DNA from: JBAXTE01 sp964653595
GTDB taxonomy: Bacteria; Bacteroidota; Bacteroidia; Bacteroidales; WCHB1-69
Assembly: GCA_964653595.1 (NCBI GenBank)
Contig: CAZZHH010000068.1
Span: 1 to 16,842, forward strand
Direction: 5' to 3'
Length of the DNA stretch: 16,842 bases
Under the pieces are notes generated by a model. The model did no database searches. It saw only the letters and a program-made list of their open reading frames with translations, and was not told the DNA's origin. Both the position numbers and the translations under genes were made by a program. Below, piece by piece: positions 15,276-16,842 of the stretch (positions are counted from its first letter, which is position 1; each line of letters begins with the position of its first letter).

Positions 15276-16388
15276 ATGAAGAAATTTATATATTCTTTCA
15301 TTCTTATCTCCATCAGCCTAGTGGGATTTGCCCAAACCGATTCCTTAAAGATCGATTCAACAGTCATAGCACAAAAACTTCAATATGATTATCTGACCAA
15401 TTTCAACGATGCTCCCCGAACTAACAGCATACGTATCGGGTTTTACAATATGGAGAACCTCTACGATATCGAAAATGATTCCCTGAAAAATGACGATGCC
15501 TTCACCCCCGATGGCGATAATAGGTGGACAAAATCACGTTACTTTCGAAAAATCAACAACATGGCTAAAGTGATTTCAACTATTGGCGGATGGGAAGCTC
15601 CTGAGATATTGGGAATGTGCGAAGTGGAAAATATCAAGGTGATAAAGGACCTCATCTATAGCACTCCCTTGAAAAAATCAAAATACAGCATCGTTCATTA
15701 CGACTCCCCCGACAATCGAGGAATTGACGTCGCCTTGATCTACCGTCCGCAAAAATTCAAAGTCTTGAGCAGCCGACCTATCCCGGTGACCTTCGAGAAC
15801 GAACCTTCTTCCAAAACACGTGATATCCTTTATGTTACAGGCATTGTGGCTGCTACTAAAGACACTCTTCATATCTTTGTTAACCACTGGCCATCCAGAT
15901 ATGGTGGTTATGCCGCCACCATCGAAAAGAGAAACCGCACTGCAGATATCGTCCGCCAACAAGTGGACTCCATTCATCTTACTAATCCGTTGGCAAATAT
16001 CGTAATCATGGGCGATTTAAACGATTATCCCTCCGATTTCAGTCTGGTGGAACATTTAAAAGCAAAACCCTCTGTAGAGAATACCTCTTCGCTCGACCTT
16101 ATCAATCTTATGTATCCTATTCATCAAGCCGGAAAAATGGGTAGCCATAAATATCAAGCTCATTGGGGCGTTTTAGATCAAATCATCGTTTCACAACCGC
16201 TGATGTCGCGCAACAAAGGATTGAGAGTTGCGAAAGAGGGCGCCGTGGTATATAGAGCCGATTTCTTGTTGATGCCCGACGAAACTTTCCTTGGCGTTAA
16301 AAATAACCGAACCTTTATCGGAAGCAAATACAATGGCGGATATTCAGACCACCTGCCGGTGTTTGTAGATTTGGTATGGGAACAGTGA
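15276..16388 (+). CDS. Exported endonuclease/exonuclease/phosphatase-family protein
   Basis: The 370-residue product has a signal peptide (residues 1-20, ending GFAQ) and then one endonuclease/exonuclease/phosphatase domain covering about 50-370. All the catalytic blocks can be seen: Asn58 in FYNMENLYD, Glu116 in GMCEVEN, NRGIDVALIYR at 147-157, His204 in NHWPSR, Asp247 and Asn249 in MGDLND, and the final Asp358-His359 in YSDHLPV. Members of this fold cut phosphodiester bonds in DNA, RNA or phospholipids with a divalent metal. The exported location and the tight GDLND/NHWPSR blocks fit the Bacteroidota secreted-endonuclease group, which may scavenge nucleic acids or phosphate, but the substrate is an inference. 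It stands alone, between two repeat-filled gaps. Confidence 0.9.
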   Translation: MKKFIYSFILISISLVGFAQTDSLKIDSTVIAQKLQYDYLTNFNDAPRTNSIRIGFYNMENLYDIENDSLKNDDAFTPDGDNRWTKSRYFRKINNMAKVISTIGGWEAPEILGMCEVENIKVIKDLIYSTPLKKSKYSIVHYDSPDNRGIDVALIYRPQKFKVLSSRPIPVTFENEPSSKTRDILYVTGIVAATKDTLHIFVNHWPSRYGGYAATIEKRNRTADIVRQQVDSIHLTNPLANIVIMGDLNDYPSDFSLVEHLKAKPSVENTSSLDLINLMYPIHQAGKMGSHKYQAHWGVLDQIIVSQPLMSRNKGLRVAKEGAVVYRADFLLMPDETFLGVKNNRTFIGSKYNGGYSDHLPVFVDLVWEQ

Positions 16389-16402
16389 ACAGAGGACAGT
16401 GA

Positions 16403-16471
16403 ACAGTGAACAGTGTTACAGTCCCGAAAAATAAAAAATCTCTGATTTTTTTGATTTTTCGAGGATCATCG
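16403..16471. repeat. Direct repeat, copy 1 (69 bases)
   Basis: This segment matches 16774-16842 at 68 of 69 positions; the single difference is T at 16416 against A at 16787. It contains ACAGTGAACAGTG followed by ACAGTCCCGAAAAATAAAA and the GATTTTTCGAGGATCATCG end. The copies are 371 bases apart. Copy 2 ends only because the window ends, so the true repeat may be longer. Confidence 0.95.
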
Positions 16472-16507
16472 AAAAAAGACGAAATTGAAAATTTCTTTTT
16501 TTCGGGA
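16422..16507. repeat. 86-nt imperfect palindrome
   Basis: TCCCGAAAAA (16422-16431) and TTTTTCGGGA (16498-16507) are perfect 10-bp arms. Inside, TTTTTCG (16455-16461) and CGAAAAA (16470-16476) form an inner stem. The outer right arm lies beyond copy 1 of the direct repeat. The whole is bracketed by AACAGT-type units, an arrangement seen in small non-autonomous elements. Confidence 0.65.
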
Positions 16508-16509
16508 TG

Positions 16510-16571
16510 AACAGTTTTACAGTTAACAGTTGCGACAAATAAAAATTTTTGATTTTTTGATTTTTAGCAGA
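16510..16571. repeat. Degenerate third copy of the element
   Basis: AACAGTTTTACAGTTAACAG, then TGCGACAAATAAAAATTTTT and GATTTTTTGATTTTTAGCAG, follows the same order as the copies at 16403 and 16774 (AACAGT units, CCGAAAAATAAAAAATC, TGATTTTTTTGATTTTT) with several changes and lacks the CCCG motif. Confidence 0.6.
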
Positions 16572-16595
16572 TTTATAAACCTTCGCATTTCCCCC

Positions 16596-16610
16596 GGCGC
16601 CGAAGGCGTC
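16596..16610. repeat. Short GC-rich hairpin
   Basis: GGCGCC (16596-16601), loop GAA and GGCGTC (16605-16610) form six pairs with one wobble. CCTTCG at 16580-16585 could alternatively pair with CGAAGG at 16601-16606, so this segment has two competing folds. Confidence 0.5.
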
Positions 16611-16613
16611 GAA

Positions 16614-16650
16614 TGTTTGTAACCCCTTGCGAAGCGAGGGGTTACAAACA
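16614..16650. repeat. 17-bp hairpin with GAA triloop
   Basis: TGTTTGTAACCCCTTGC (16614-16630) pairs with GCGAGGGGTTACAAACA (16634-16650) over 17 positions with a single T-G wobble and a three-base GAA loop. This is the strongest secondary structure in the window. It has no T-tract on either side, so a simple intrinsic terminator is unlikely. Confidence 0.85.
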
Positions 16651-16661
16651 TAATTAACAAT

Positions 16662-16714
16662 CGATTTTGGCGAAAAATTGGGTGCGTAGCAAACCCATTT
16701 TTGTGCCAAAATCG
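16662..16714. repeat. 53-nt long imperfect hairpin
   Basis: CGATTTTGGC (16662-16671) and GCCAAAATCG (16705-16714) are perfect 10-bp arms. Inside, AAAAATTGGGT and ACCCATTTTT continue the stem with one bulged base to a loop of about nine bases. It begins 11 bases after the preceding hairpin. Confidence 0.8.
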
Positions 16715-16773
16715 CCACTAGAAAGCAAATGATCAAAACACGAAGCTTTTGGTGTGATCAGTGTTACAGTGTT

Positions 16774-16842
16774 ACAGTGAACAGTGATACAGTCCCGAAA
16801 AATAAAAAATCTCTGATTTTTTTGATTTTTCGAGGATCATCG
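16774..16842. repeat. Direct repeat, copy 2 (truncated by the window end)
   Basis: This segment matches 16403-16471 at 68 of 69 positions and runs to the last base of the window. If it continues like copy 1, the rest of the 86-nt palindrome should follow outside the window. Confidence 0.95.

Larger units (their letters stand above)
16389..16842. other. Non-coding repeat- and palindrome-rich region running to the window edge
   Basis: No gene is supported after 16388; the open minus-strand frame at 16416-16736 is made of the repeats and hairpins themselves. The region starts with AACAGTGAAC-type units (16381-16419), continues with a large AT-rich palindrome, a degenerate copy of it, a run of hairpins (16596-16760), and then a second near-identical copy of the first element that is cut by the window end. 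Confidence 0.75.

Noticed and set aside
16416..16736. 106-residue minus-strand open frame in the terminal repeat region
   Set aside because: It runs through the palindromes and hairpins, and its peptide has no recognisable domain; the frame is open because of AT-rich repeats.
16414..16842. Possible CRISPR array or integron cassette array
   Set aside because: Only two good copies, 371 bases apart, with no regular spacers; no Cas protein, integrase or attC core sites were seen.

Overview
The window looks like chromosomal DNA of a low-GC member of the Bacteroidota. Three things point there: a secreted protein with a C-terminal type IX secretion (Por) sorting domain, several lipoproteins and signal peptides of Bacteroidota style (SxC lipoboxes, cleavage after F/L-A-Q), and -7 promoter boxes matching TAnnTTTG about 19-27 bases before start codons, with no clear Shine-Dalgarno sequences. 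No tRNA, rRNA, CRISPR array, insertion sequence or phage gene was recognised.

Layout. A type IX-secreted surface or extracellular protein (157-1845, +) converges on radA (1873-3237, -). A 329-base non-coding stretch follows (3238-3566), holding a 16-bp tandem repeat and two large adjacent hairpins, then a small lipoprotein gene (3567-3959, -). From 10700 down to 4072 on the minus strand lies a complete RND efflux operon in the order TetR regulator, TolC-like outer-membrane channel, periplasmic adaptor, RND permease. A hairpin with a T-tract closes it (4019-4052), and a probable autoregulatory operator lies over its promoter (10723-10760). The plus-strand half carries a SAM hydroxide adenosyltransferase-like protein, a coiled-coil lipoprotein resembling the Cbp1 adhesin family, then a tight group of thioredoxin-fold protein, PhnP-like metallo-beta-lactamase-fold phosphodiesterase and SIMPL-domain protein. 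After a repeat-filled gap comes a secreted endonuclease/exonuclease/phosphatase-family protein. The last 450 bases are non-coding and dense in palindromes.

How the genes work together. The clear functional unit is the efflux operon: the regulator should sense a small toxic compound and release transcription of a tripartite pump spanning both membranes. The other genes are mostly single housekeeping or envelope genes. No new multi-gene defence or biosynthetic system was found. The most unusual content is intergenic: at least five families of short repeats or palindromes occupy the four long gaps, and one family (a CCCGAAAA...TTTTCGGG palindrome flanked by AACAGT-type repeats) occurs twice as near-identical copies at 16.4 and 16.8 kb, with more degenerate relatives at 16.5 and 10.9 kb.
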